Positions 11,381-22,515 of a stretch of DNA of 64,000 nt are shown piece after piece. The stretch spans positions 40,588,449 through 40,652,448 of the forward strand of contig OZ022345.1 in the NCBI GenBank assembly GCA_963989245.1. Reading direction: 5' to 3'. Each line of letters begins with the position of its first letter. The first letter of the stretch is position 1. A program made the translations under genes and the position numbers. This DNA comes from Nansenia antarctica. Lineage: Eukaryota; Chordata; Actinopteri; Argentiniformes; Microstomatidae. The notes under the pieces were generated by a model. The model worked only from the letters and a program-made list of their open reading frames with translations. It was not told the DNA's origin and did not search any database.

Positions 11381-12507
11381 TTGAATATGGTAACCATATT
11401 GTGAGAAAGCGACACTACTCAAAAAATATTTCATAATAATGAAACACTTATTCTTTCTATTAAAAATGTAATCAGATATTTAATTAATTATTCAGAGTAT
11501 GTGGAATTTAATTATGCCATTAAGTCATTTATTAATCTATTTAATTTCGATTACTTTGGTCCTAACATAACATGTAAGACAGTAATGTATTCACATTATT
11601 GAGATGAGGTTGTGTCATTATCAAGCCCCCCCACTCCTCCCACAAAAAGATAGTTAACAGAACAAATCATCTACACACACAATTTGTATCCAATACTACC
11701 TTACTGTGTTCATGGCTAATTATATGAGTGTGTGAAATGGGGGCAGGGTAGGAGAATCTCTGTGGGGATTTGTATCAAAGACCATTGCTGAGAGGTGGCA
11801 GAGACAGTGTTATGTGGTGAGTTACCCACTGTCTGTTCAACTGAGCTGGCACTATGCAGTCTGCACACTTACATAATTCCCAGCAGCTCTCTGTTTTTCA
11901 TGTGGCAACATCAGAAGAGGCTTTTTTTAGCTTGTCTGCAGGTGGTATTCTATTAGTCCTGTTTGTTTCATTTAGCAATTTTGGATCGGGTGAGCAAACC
12001 GGTTATGAATGTTCAGCACAGACATTTGTTTGAAGTTTCAGTTTTAATCAGGTATATCATTCGATTGGATCAATCGTACAGCTTCACTCCACAGTCTCTA
12101 GTGGATTATGTGAAAGGATCTGACAGGGCCCAAATACACAGTCTCTGCTGGTGCGAGACAGACCAGGCCAGATCCAAACAAGGAGACGTTGATGGGATGG
12201 TGGTAGTAGCCGGAGAGTTGAAGTTACTGTGAATATCTGCAATCCATCAACTCTCTTGTCAGCCTGTATAAGTCTTCCTCTTCACTTTATTCCTCCAGTT
12301 TTCAAGAGGACCTGCGTCGGTCTCCTTTGATCATGAAAGACAGTCCGACTTTATCAACACCGGGGCCCAATTCCTTTCATCAGCCCTCCACAGAATGTTT
12401 TCTTTTGTGGATAAGTGTGATTGGAATTCTCCTGACCAAAAACAACTCACCAACAAAGCATTTGGTGAAAAGGATTTACAAAGCTCTGTCCTTTCCAGGT
12501 GGCTAAT
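11381..12507. other. No gene seen
   Basis: Unique-looking DNA with short open frames only; nothing recognisable on either strand. Confidence 0.5.
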
Positions 12508-13101
12508 TACAGTTTTTCTCAGTTGCTTAAACACATTTCTTGAAACCTCCACCCATTTTCTCAAAACCTTAAACACCAATCCAAAAATTCAAACTACATT
12601 CACAAAACCCCAGACTTTCCTATCAAAAATCAAACTATCACCTCAAAACCACTTATCCTGTGTTCAAAACCAAACACTGTATTCAGATCATACACACAGC
12701 AAGTCAAAATATATTCACCACAGAGTATTCGCTAGACACTACATTCAATACAGTTTTTCCCAATTGCTAAAACACAAAAGCCAATTCTCTAAACCAAATG
12801 ACCAGTTCTCTAAACACATTTAATACAACTAGCCCCCATTTGCCAAAACCATAAACACATTTCACATGAAGACACAATTCGCAAAACACAATCCTCCTTT
12901 TCTCATAAATCTAAACACATTTTGTCTTGCTAAAACACAAGTTGCAAAAAACTCTTCTCAAATTCTCAAATTAAAGCTCATGTGATGCAAAATGCTTGCC
13001 ACAGTCAGCAAAATTTGAACACAATGAACATACCTGGCTTCATTCATTAAACACAACGACTCAAAATTGAAGACACTTGTTGCAAATGATGTGACCACAC
13101 C

Positions 13102-13108
13102 TATAAAA
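13102..13108 (+). promoter_or_regulatory. TATA box of element B
   Basis: CTATAAAAGCC lies about 50 bp upstream of the ATG at 13,154, and the matching place in element A has GGGATAAAACTC. A very short 5' UTR is implied. Confidence 0.5.
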
Positions 13109-13153
13109 GCCAGTTCAGAGTGCACAGTTTGCTGAAGGTTCCAAACGAACACA

Positions 13154-13495
13154 ATGGACGGAGGCAGAGTCAGAGGAAGAGGAGCAGGCCCAGGAGGAAG
13201 AGGAGCAGGCCCAGGAGGAAGAGGGGCAGGCCCAGGAGGGAGAGGAGCGGGCCCAGGAGGAAGAGGAGCAGGCCCAGGAGGAAGAGGAGCAGGCCCAGGA
13301 GGAAGAGGAGCAGGCCCAGGAGGGAGAGCAAGACAAACTCGCACCATCATTACAGGCGATATGCGAGCAACAGTCATTGACCATGTCATTGTCCATGGCA
13401 TGACAATGGCTGAAGCAGGACTAAGAGTCCGTACAAACTTGAGTAGGTTCTCAGTGGCCACCATTATCTCGACGACAACACAGCTCGACGACGTG
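13154..13495 (+). pseudogene. Transposase N-terminal remnant with expanded Gly/Arg repeat (element B)
   Basis: Starts at ATG 13,154 with MDGGRVRGRG, followed by about seven copies of a 7-residue GRGAGPG unit, then the helix-turn-helix region TRTIITGDMRATVIDHVI and GLRVRTNLSRFSVATII. The last part aligns with element A's N-terminus (15,570 minus). After about 13,480 coding homology stops and a GT tract follows, so no catalytic domain exists. The start is chosen for the TATA box and the aligned start of the sister copy. It could only act as a DNA-binding fragment, if expressed at all. Confidence 0.7.
13173..13328 (+). repeat. 21-bp coding minisatellite
   Basis: Unit GGCCCAGGAGGAAGAGGAGCA repeated about seven times with a few base changes (GGGGCA, GAGCGG). 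The period is a multiple of three, so the frame is kept. Confidence 0.93.
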
Positions 13496-13512
13496 ATGCC
13501 GCACAATGAATG

Positions 13513-13513
13513 T

Positions 13514-13543
<30 letters not shown>
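13513..13543. repeat. (GT)n microsatellite
   Basis: About 30 bp of GT within element B. Confidence 0.93.
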
Positions 13544-13546
<3 letters not shown>

Positions 13547-14189
13547 TATAGTTCCATAGATAAATAAAAAAACATCACACCCTGAACATTGTTTTCAATG
13601 AGTATTGTTGTGTGTAATGGATCCTCTGTAGTGTTTGCATTGAGTTATGATACAGTACCGTAGTGTACATACTGTATTTTCTGTAGATTTACATACTGTT
13701 CATATGAAACACACAAATCTATGAATGCCCAAGACTCTACAGTGATATATTCTGAGAACAGATACTGTAAGGTTTCTAAAAATGTGTTTTGGCAGTTCTC
13801 ACACACTGAACATTGTGTTTTCAGTTGTTTTGTTGTAGTCTGTAATGATGCGTATAGTGTTTAACATTTTTGCAGGCTTTGAGCAGCTGTTTTGGTGTGA
13901 AAGTTTGAGTTTTGAAGAGAGAAGGTGTGGTTTTGTTTATGTAGCTTTAGAAAAGTGTGTTGTGTTTAGAGTTTGGGGAAAATGGAGGAAAGTTTTGTGA
14001 AATGTGTTTTAGCAATTGAGAAAAACTGTAATTTAGGACACAGCAACCAGGGCATGTAGTTAACAGAAAATGTTTATTGTAAATGCATTTAGCAAAAACT
14101 TATCGTAGTCAAAGTGATATCTACATTCAGCACTTTCATAACAAAAACTAAAAAAGCTAAATGAAAAGCACATTACTGCACAATCAAAG

Positions 14190-15570
14190 TCACTGAGATT
14201 CATTCTCCAACATCAGTCTTTGTGCAGGGTCCGGCCAGAGGACTTCATCCACGTCACAGCTAATATTTTCCCTTGCCAGGCAACGGGGGAAAAACCCTCT
14301 GGTGTGCTGAGCCCAGCCTTGACAAGACTCCACAGTTATATATCATCACAGGCCTGTTCCATTGCCTGCAATACATTTGCCCTGGTGTGTCATAGACCTT
14401 CCACCGCTACGCAGAGAAAAACTCGGGAAGGGGCTGTAAGGTGGAAGGAAAACCATTATGAAGCGCTGGTTGTTGGTGAACCACTCACGTATCAGGACAG
14501 CACGGTGAAAGCTCACATTGTCCCAAACTATGACATAATACAGGATGAACTGCTTGCTGATGCAGCTGCTCACGCGCAGCCATAATATCCTGTAGACCAC
14601 CCAGAAATGTAAGGAAATGTTCAGTGTTATATGTCCCCAGGTTTGCATGACGGTGGAGAACCCCCCAGTTACTTATGGCTACACAAAGGGTGACATTGCC
14701 ACCACGCTGGCCAGGGACTTCCACAATGGCATGTTGACCAATTGTGTTCCTGCCTCTCTGCCTCCTTTTCGCCAGATTGAACCCTGCTTCATCTATGAAA
14801 ATGTATTCATGGGGCCTTTCAATGTAAACGTAGCAACTGCAACTACTAGCCTACAGTAACAGTAGGCCTATGAGCATAGAATTGTACTGGAAGCATCAGT
14901 GCTGAAAGTGTGTGTAGGTTACACTTACTTGCACATACTGATATCTTAGATCTTTGGCTTTTGCTGAGTTGTGATCAAAGGGTACTCTGTACACTTGTTT
15001 CATGCTAAGTCTGTTGCGTGTGAGGACACAGTCAATAGTTGACAGAGACACACTGTTGATTCCATCAAAGTTGGCATTGTCTTCAATCACTCTCTGCCGG
15101 ATTTCATGGAGTCAGATGGCATTATTTTGAAGGACCATGTCAACAATGAGTGCTTCTTGTTGTTGGGAGAAAAGAGCAGTCCTTCCACCCCCATATGGTC
15201 ATCTTTCAATTCTACAAAGGGGAATATGCACTTACAAACGTATACAGCCAGTAAAAATAGTATTGTAATAAACATTACAGTACTTACAGTATAGTATACT
15301 GTATGTCAAATGTTGTACAGCAAGAAACAATTATCTGTTCTCTTCTCTGAATGTCCTGATGATGCTGGACACAGAGAATCTGCTCAAATTGGGTTGGACT
15401 CTTTGTTCTGCTTCCCTCATTGTCATCCCATAAACAACAACATTGTGTACAATAGTTGCGTGGATTTCATCAGTAATGATTGTTCTTGGTCTTCCTCGGC
15501 CTCTTCCTCCTTGCCCACCACCTCTCACACAAACTCTTCCTCCTCTGCCTCTCTGTATGTTTCCATCCAC
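14190..15570 (-). pseudogene. Broken transposase of element A (DDE type)
   Basis: Encodes, in pieces, a DNA-cutting and joining enzyme for element A. In order: an Arg/Gly-rich start and helix-turn-helix (TIITDEIHATIV, then MTMREAEQRVQPNLSRFSV), a second DNA-binding part (SLSTIDCVLTRNRLSMKQVY), the first catalytic Asp in EYIFIDEAGFNLAKR, and the second in VIVWDNVSFHR followed by LPPYSPF. Breaks: the initiator aligned with ATG in element B is GTG (15,568-15,570); there are frame changes and stops; and just after SPF (about 14,430) the segment expected to hold the third acidic residue (NP.EEFF in the family) is missing, with EFFSAWRWKVYD continuing in another frame. GTAAGT at 14,923-14,928 and a phase-compatible AG at 14,851 suggest a 78-nt intron; an earlier intron ending TTTGTAG near 15,210 is possible. 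Confidence 0.8.
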
Positions 15571-15938
15571 CTGTGCGCTCCGAACTGAGTTTTATCCCGC
15601 CCAATTGGTCTGATCACATCATTAGAAATATGTGTGTTACATTTTTAGTTGTTGTATGTAACAGGTGACAACTGAGTTGGAGTTGTGTTCACATTCTGCT
15701 GCCAGTGTTCACAATTTTACAACACAAGTGTATCACAGTGTGAAACGTGTTTAGTGACTGAGAATGTGTTTAAGGTTTGGCAAGAAAGAGCGGATGAGTT
15801 TTGCAAATTGTGTCTAAGTACCTGAACAGTGTTTACGGTTTGGCCAAAAGAGTGTTTGATTCGACAAATGAGTTTAGGCCACTGAGAATTTGGTTCAGAG
15901 AATGGGGTTTAGTGTTTTAGCAATTGAGAAAAACTGTA

Positions 15939-17235
15939 GTAAGCCCTGCTTGTTTGCCTCTCTGACTGCTTAGTGGATATGCTTTGTGATGCAAAACACT
16001 GTTTTCTGTGCTTTCTGTTGAGTGTAGCACTCTTTAGATGTGGTCTGGTCATCAGTAATGCTACCACGTATTTAAATACTTCACACATATGTGGGTAATT
16101 TGCAAATGTAAGAGGCAGAAATCTGTAATTATTCTCTGTTGGTAAATATGGTATAATGGGATGTTGACCGAACCTGTCGTTACTCATGAACACCACGGTC
16201 CAGTCCTCCATCTTGCTGTGTGGAGTGAAGCCGTATCCATTTCAAAATTCATTGGAGACTAACAACAATGTTGATCATCTAACATGCTTAAAATGTCTGT
16301 TATATTGTGATGTACAGGTACATTGTGTTTTGTTTATAATACAATTAGGATAAGAAGGGATGAATGTGGAGGATAAAAGAGCAGGCAGAATGAGAGAGAG
16401 GAGAAAGAGGGATAATTGTTATTGTAACCTTTGACCTGCTGTTTCCCCAACCACAAGAGAAGGCAGTGACCTTCTAAGGGGATTATGACATGTGCCGAGC
16501 AAATTCCAAATCTGCTTTCAACGTTCCGTTAATCTGTGCTATTCCATTATTTTGTGAGGGAAGATGCAACCTGTGAAATACCGACCGACGTCATTGGTCT
16601 GAATGAGGGAGAGCAATGGGATTACATGTTTAAATCTGTGTTAGCCGCCCTGACGTCATCATCATCATCATCATGGATGATGACCCAGAGAGAGGTGAGT
16701 GAATATGACTGAATCAGAATCTGCAGAATTTGATTGGCTTGATTGGTTTGAATATTATGTTGTTGTTGTTGTTGCTTTTTTACAGGTGTCAGCTTGCGCT
16801 AAAACAACAGCGATGCGGTAGATGATTACTTTTTGAGTTTTAGTTTAGTTTAGTTTTTTCCAGGAAAAAATATCTGGGGCTATTCATAAAACATTCGGGG
16901 CCCGAGCCCCCAATGTCCAGGACTAACAACGTGCCTGACAAGTAGTCAGTTCTATAAAAGCCAACGGTTTTAACTGAGAATTTTGCTAGTTTGTAAAGTA
17001 GATTGTATTGCCACTGAAACCAATGGTTGATTTTCTTTTCTCACCACAGCTGGCCACACCAGGTGACCAAGATTCAGTGGTTCAGCTGGCACGGCGGGAC
17101 ACCTAGTGGCCACTCATGTTACAATTGTAGTTCTGCTCAAAAAGACAATTCCTCAATGTAATTCAAATGGCAGAGTTGGTATTTACAATTTTTACAATTA
17201 CTTGAATTTTTTAATATACAAATTCATGGCTTGTT

Positions 17236-17238
<3 letters not shown>
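15939..17238. other. No gene seen; (CAT)n at 16,652-16,673
   Basis: Unique-looking DNA. A (TGT)n-TTTTTTACAG stretch at 16,760-16,786 resembles a splice acceptor, but no coding exon follows. Confidence 0.5.

Positions 17239-17239
<1 letters not shown>

Positions 17240-17282
<43 letters not shown>
17240..17282. repeat. (TA)n microsatellite
   Basis: About 42 bp of alternating TA; a second TA-rich tract at 17,441-17,470 abuts the hAT element. Confidence 0.95.
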
Positions 17283-17284
<2 letters not shown>

Positions 17285-17470
17285 ACGTCTGGACTTTTAC
17301 GACAGTTGGACTTTACTACAGTGCCGTGTTCTGTTTTGTGTTATGACGACTTACGTTATGTGGTTAACACGTTGTTGATTAAATGGAGTAAGCTCCGACT
17401 TGAGCTCTGAGTTTCAGTCTCCGTTATTAAACATAACAATATACAGTATATATATATATAATATATATAT

Positions 17471-18662
17471 CAGGCACGTGCCGTGAGCTTTTAGATTGGG
17501 TAAGCATAAGATATAGAAATATCAGTGAAAGCAGTTTCAAGGAAATGTAATTTTGATGCCCTAGAACCCGCTAATAAACTGTAGGGTCACGTTGTGATCA
17601 GATTACCAAAAATAAAAAAAACTGTTGCCAGTTTCGACTATATCAGGGGTGCTCATTGTTCAATCTTTTTTGAACCAAGATCTTTTCAAGTAGCCAACCT
17701 GCTGAAATCTTCAACTCCAGTTTCAACATCGCAAACCCACACACGCACAACACAGACACACACCGTTTCCATCCTCCATAGTAAACTCACAACACACTTT
17801 CTTTTCACACTTTTGTCACACAGGCACTTGAAATCACATCACAAACCCTCCCTCTCTATCTCTCTCAAACACTTTTGGTCCAGAACCACTGGCACGGACA
17901 GCGACACTGGCATTAGGCCTATCTCAGCGATTTATTAAGCAGCTCTCTCTCCAAACACAACGGCACAGGCCTATATTCAAAGGTAAAAGCAGAGGAAGTA
18001 TTAAATAAGGAGCCATAACCAGCAGTACAGCAGTACTCAAACCATATAAACAAGCACAGATCGCCACCAGCCTCGCGAATCATATAAATCATATAAACCG
18101 CTCATACCAGGCTTGCTGTAGCCCCTAGCGACTCTCCCTTTCTGGGTGTGAAGATCGGTGATCGGTGAGCGGTGGCTTCGGGCGGCCTTTAGCCAGTAGT
18201 TGTGTTTTTGAGCTAGCTGGCATAAGCTATTCTGCCGGGCGAGAGAAAGTAAGGTGAAATGTTAAGTGAACTTGAAAGTGATAAGAGCCAATCAGTAGCT
18301 CTTATCGGAATGAACGAACTACTGATTGGCTGGTAAGCATGCTTACCCTGGCCACATTAAACAGCGGGCTGAGGCATCGAAAAAAATAAAAAAGACATTT
18401 TCACGCATTCGAATGTACGCGAGGGAAAGCAGAGAGAGAAGTGCTTATAATGCAATGCAAGCAAGCAGAATAGCGAGTGCTTACTCCTGCAGGTGGCGCC
18501 AAAATGAATGACTCCTGCTGCCCTGGGACCTAAAATACGACTCTTTTAATGAAAACAAACAAACGGTTACATGCACTTTTATTTTAATATTTTCACTGTC
18601 CTTTTTAATTTTTTCGTTGGGTAAGCACTGCTTACTATGCTTATATGGACGACACGTCCTTG
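17471..18662. mobile_element. Non-autonomous hAT-like element
   Basis: Left end CAGGCACGTGCCGTGAGC and inverted right end CAAGGACGTGTCGTCC, with GGGTAAGCA motifs inside both ends. Flanks read ATATATAT on both sides, which would be an 8-bp target duplication of hAT type, though AT repeats make this weak evidence. About 1.19 kb with no transposase-like frame. Confidence 0.55.
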
Positions 18663-19234
18663 ATATATATATATATTTAGATCAGACGATAGTTAAGCAT
18701 TTCTTTTATTTCTATAAAGCGTCATATGGAAATGTCTGGGCTGTGAGAAAAGCACAGGAGTTGTTCTAGACGAGAGCTAAAACTGAGCATGATCTGTGGG
18801 CGGACAGAAGCAGGACGGCGAGGAGGAAGTATGCATTTTTGGTCAATTAGAGACACACGCTACCACAATTGAAATTAATCAGTCATTGGTCCACACTCAC
18901 CTATTACCATTACACAGCCCTCTTGCTCTCCAATATTTAAGCAGAACATGGATAACAGTTTCCTTTTTATGTTCTGCCAGAATGCACCAAGTAAGTCACT
19001 TTGTGTGTATTCAGAATTTGAGGACTTAGAGTACAGCATGTGCTGTCTTGATGACATTCTCCGACACCTATAATCTGGAATGTTGTCAATGAACAGGTTG
19101 CAATACTCTAGAGACACACTCACAGACGGACATGTTATGTCTAGGACAAGCTTGCTTTGGGCCTACAGAATATTGCATATAGTCCTTGCTTCGTAAATAG
19201 GATATGGGGACATTAGTCAGACATTGACAGACTC

Positions 19235-19520
19235 TAGATTAGAGTTGATTAGATTAGATTAAACGTTATTGTCATTGCAGAGTACCAGACAACGAAATGC
19301 AGTTTAGCATCTAACCAAAAGTGCAAATAGTGATATAAAACATGATAGTGATAAGAAAAAAGGTGATAGGTGGTAGGCTACAGTATAGCAAGTACGGTAG
19401 TTAGAGGTAGCCTATAGGAGATGGATACATGGTACATGGAAGCTATGTACAGTATTGTGTATACAGATGTATAAATTAGAGGCTATATTAAAAAAGGTAT
19501 GTAGGGCCTACACATGTGCA
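19235..19520 (-). mobile_element. LINE 3' tail
   Basis: GATTAGATTAGATTA then AAACGTTATTGTCATTGCAG and AACGAAATGCAGTTTAGCAT are the reverse complement of a common fish Rex1/CR1-like LINE 3' end. No coding part is present. Family is from memory. Confidence 0.6.
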
Positions 19521-19807
19521 AACTCTCTCTTCTTACAAACTAATCAGGAGTAGGCTTAATTCAAGCATGAATCATTTTTACTTTGAGGTAGTTGCTTCAT
19601 ATTGTGTGTGTGTGTGGGGGGGGGGGGGAACTCACGTCAATTATATAAAACAAAACAATATCATCACATAACAGTCCTGTGCTTAATGAAGCTAACTCTG
19701 ACATCCTCTGGTACTCCCATGTCAAACCAGCCCCACACCATGATGTAACCCCGCCTCCTAAGGAAATGGGAGCGCGGACACGTGATTTATTTGCCAAAAT
19801 TCACTTA

Positions 19808-19950
19808 TGGGTGCGTTCGTCAACAACGCTCTGAGAGCGCCGGAGCGCACACTGGGTTCAACGTCATAAAGGAACCAAATCATTTGATTGGACAAGAGGC
19901 ATTCCGTGAGTGCTGATCAGATTTCCATAGCGATTTTACGAACGCACCCC
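19808..19950. mobile_element. MITE, family GTGCGTTCG, copy 1
   Basis: Ends TGGGTGCGTTCGT and ACGAACGCACCCC are inverted. The core TTTGATTGGACAAGAGGCA is shared with copies at 29.4 and 46.9 kb. About 143 bp, no coding capacity. Confidence 0.75.
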
Positions 19951-20835
19951 CATGGCGGATTTTGGTCAGTGAATGATCCTCTCCCTGGCGCTTTTCCTCC
20001 AACGATTCCTGAACCCTACCCTGGGTCCTAAACCCCACACTGGGGACGGACAGTGGTGGAGCTACCCGCGCACGGAGAGAGTGGGAAGACATCAACCCGT
20101 TTCTTTTTGGAATACGTCTGTTCAAGGTATCTCTCCTATCAAATGAAAACATGCACCCTTGTATAGTTCAGCGCTCGGTTGTAGAAGAGAGACTTGTCTG
20201 ACTTGGTTATGATGTATTCAAACTCCTCATACGAAGGTGAACTTATCCGTGTTGTGTTTCTTGGTAGGGCTATGACACTTTTCTCCCAAGTGTTACCAAC
20301 GCTTATATGTTTGCTGGGGATAGGTTACAGAGATACTTACCTATCATTATTCCATGAGGTGTCAGATATGACATTATCGGACGTCATTAAGGATGTGCGG
20401 GAGAAACATGCGTGCAAACTGTTACATTGTTCCAATAAGAGCACTAGTTGAACATGATGGGGACTGTCTTTGATTAAATGCATGTTTTCAAACAGACGGG
20501 TCTTGTTTATCTTTTCTTAATCTCTCCTCTCGTATGGACTACCTGGTTGTGTCATTTAGCGTGTTTGAACTTTCATTAAGCAGGCTTTACCTTCATGTTT
20601 CTCAGTGCTCTATATCTCAGTGTTTTAGGCATGAATCAGAGCCTATTCGTTTTTTTTTTCCAGCCATGGGGAGATAGTCTGGCCGATCTCTTACTCAGAT
20701 AGTCATGAATAGCTGGGATGAGTGTCACCATCATGTGTTGGGCCAAGTTGATGTTGATGGTGATGGGTTGGCTTTGAAATTGATCAGTCACTGTATTTCT
20801 GACACTTAAGAGTAGTAGCCTACAACTCGTGACGT
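19951..20835. other. No gene recognised
   Basis: A GC-richer block at 19,960-20,125 ending CTGTTCAAG/GTATCT could be a non-coding first exon with a donor, and 20,194-20,451 holds an 85-codon open frame without recognisable features. Neither is strong enough to call. Confidence 0.3.
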
Positions 20836-21076
20836 TAGAATTATAAGGTTCTATCTCAATTTTTGGTCAAAATTGAGTTTTTTTTTATACATAATCTGAT
20901 CCATTAGGTGTTTATTAATGCCTGTGTGGTGTTATTTTTTTTTAAATGTTGACATTTTTTAGTTAGTAATTAATAAAATACAAAGCTTCCATCTCACAGA
21001 ACATAATGGAATGTAAAAACGTTGACGCTCAATATCTCTGAACTGCCCTAAACGGAGATAGAACCTTATAATTCTA
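20836..21076. mobile_element. MITE with 22-bp perfect terminal repeats
   Basis: TAGAATTATAAGGTTCTATC at the left is matched by its exact inverse GATAGAACCTTATAATTCTA at the right. The interior is AT-rich and non-coding, 241 bp in all. The target duplication (TA or TTA/TAA) cannot be separated from the palindromic ends. Confidence 0.8.
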
Positions 21077-21263
21077 AGCTCACGAACTGTCAATAGTGCA
21101 TCAGTTGTGATAGGACATCCAAACATGTCTGATATTGAGGTGATAGTGTAGGCCTACATCTAACAGAATGATGTGTTGTTCTGCTCTTCTCCAGTAATAG
21201 GTTTGAATAAGTGTACCATATGATTGTGTTTGAATGTGCATGTTCATGGGTTTTTGTTCAAGC

Positions 21264-21290
21264 ATGTGTGTGTGTGTGTGTGTGTGTGTT
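21264..21290. repeat. (TG)n microsatellite
   Basis: Short GT tract. Confidence 0.93.
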
Positions 21291-21604
21291 GATGTTAGCC
21301 TTGTATGTTTGTCCAAGCTTGTCAGTGCATGTCTGTGGGTGCACATTTTGTGCTTGACTTATGACATGTGTAGTAGCCTCTGTACACAGCTGCTGTGATT
21401 ATTCAGTGAAAGCCTGTATGTATGAGTTTGTCTAACCGATGTGCATTTGTATGTTTGACTTTTGGGGTTTTCTGTTGTTTGTGTGGTTGTTTGAATGTGC
21501 AATGTCACTCCTTCATTCAGGTTAGGTGACATCAGTGGATGAGCTTTTGAGTCGTTGGCCTCATGCTGAAGTGTAAACACACTAATCTCTGCTCTTGCGA
21601 CTAG

Positions 21605-21780
21605 CTGCTAGCGGAAGCTGTTCCTTCCACATTCCAGCTCCCAAGGACTGGTGTTCCGGACTCGTAAATTCCTGGTCTCACAGGAAGAAGGTCATAGAAG
21701 CCTTCCAAGAACTTGGCATAGAGGACCTGATATTTAATGACGGCTCAACCTTGGGAATGAACGGTGTTACAGTAGTTTGA
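21605..21780 (+). CDS. Weak candidate for a last coding exon
   Basis: Not recognised. After a pyrimidine-rich run ending CTAG (21,601-21,604), a 58-codon open stretch runs to TGA at 21,778. It has a varied, protein-like composition, including DWCSGLVNSWSHRKKVIEAF and LGIEDLIFNDGSTLGMNGVT. There is no ATG before the acceptor-like site, so it would need upstream exons that I cannot find. It could equally be chance or an old transposon piece. Confidence 0.2.
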
Positions 21781-22149
21781 GCCCATGACTACAGTTTAAG
21801 AAGAGCAGTTCTGTCAACGTTCCATGCTAATCAATACTGTTCTTTGATTGATGATGAACATTAATGTATGATATATTGCAGTTGCCAGATAGTGCTGCGG
21901 TGTAGCTGAAGCTCTGAATGCAGTTGCCAGGTGGTGCTCTGGTGTGTATTTATGATCAAATCTATATATAAATATTATGAGACACATGGGTGGAGTGATT
22001 GGTAGTTTTTCGATTATTTTAATTTTGATATCTCCAAGTCATGAGTTTTACAATGCTTTATTTGACAACCAGTGTGAAAGCCTGTGTCTTGGAAGACCTC
22101 ATCACCTGGCATTAAAAAACCCCGTCATAAATCAAGATCCGAACACTTT

Positions 22150-22515
22150 AGATACCAGATAGAAGGGGTCTGATTTTATTACCTGGGGGGGGGGGGGGTA
22201 TTCCATCAACATTGCTAAAGGAAAATCCAGGCTTATTTCGATAAGTCTTACCAAACTTTACCTATCAAACATATTTCACGAGACATTTCTATGTCACGAA
22301 ATTAATCAAAATAAGCCTGGATTTTCCTTTAGCGACGTTGATGGAATACCCCCTAGGTATAAAAGGGGTCTCGTTTTGATGACTGGTATAGAAGGCATCT
22401 GATGCCAGGTATGGAGGGGATCTTCTGATAGCTAGCTATCGAAGAGGTCTAATGTTGATACCAGCTACAGAAGGGGTCTTCTGATTACCAGGTATAGAAG
22501 GTGTCTCCGAGTGTT
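22150..22515 (+). repeat. Degenerate ~28-bp minisatellite, split by a MITE
   Basis: Six to seven imperfect units around TACCAGGTATAGAAGGGGTC plus TTCTGAT: one left of the MITE (22,150-22,182) and the rest at 22,355-22,515. Confidence 0.75.
22183..22354. mobile_element. MITE with long inverted repeats
   Basis: GGGGGTATTCCATCAACATT at left, continuing GCTAAAGGAAAATCCAGGCT, is mirrored at right (AGCCTGGATTTTCCTTTAGC onward to GGAATACCCCC) with two or three mismatches over about 45 bp. Spacer about 65 bp. It interrupts a minisatellite unit. Confidence 0.85.

Larger units (their letters stand above)
12751..14028 (+). mobile_element. Nested, internally deleted Tc1/mariner element B
   Basis: Flanked by TA (12,749-12,750 and 14,029-14,030). 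Ends are CAGTTTTTCCCAATTGC and GCAATTGAGAAAAACTG, matching element A. Length is 1,278 bp. It keeps only the transposase N-terminus (13,154 on), then a (GT)n tract and the right subterminal region, so it is a non-autonomous derivative that needs a transposase in trans. It sits in element A in the opposite coding orientation. Confidence 0.82.
12510..15936 (-). mobile_element. Tc1/mariner-superfamily element A (hosts element B)
   Basis: Bounded by TA on both sides (12,508-12,509 and 15,937-15,938). Ends are CAGTTTTTCTCAGTTGC at left and its near-exact inverse GCAATTGAGAAAAACTG at right. Removing nested element B (12,751-14,028) leaves about 2.1 kb. On the minus strand it carries a broken transposase (15,570 down to about 14,190) behind a TATA-like GGGATAAAACTC at 15,588-15,598. 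TA duplication, DDE transposase and size fit the IS630-Tc1-mariner superfamily; I cannot name the family. The outer pairing of ends is inferred from orientation and nesting. Confidence 0.8.
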
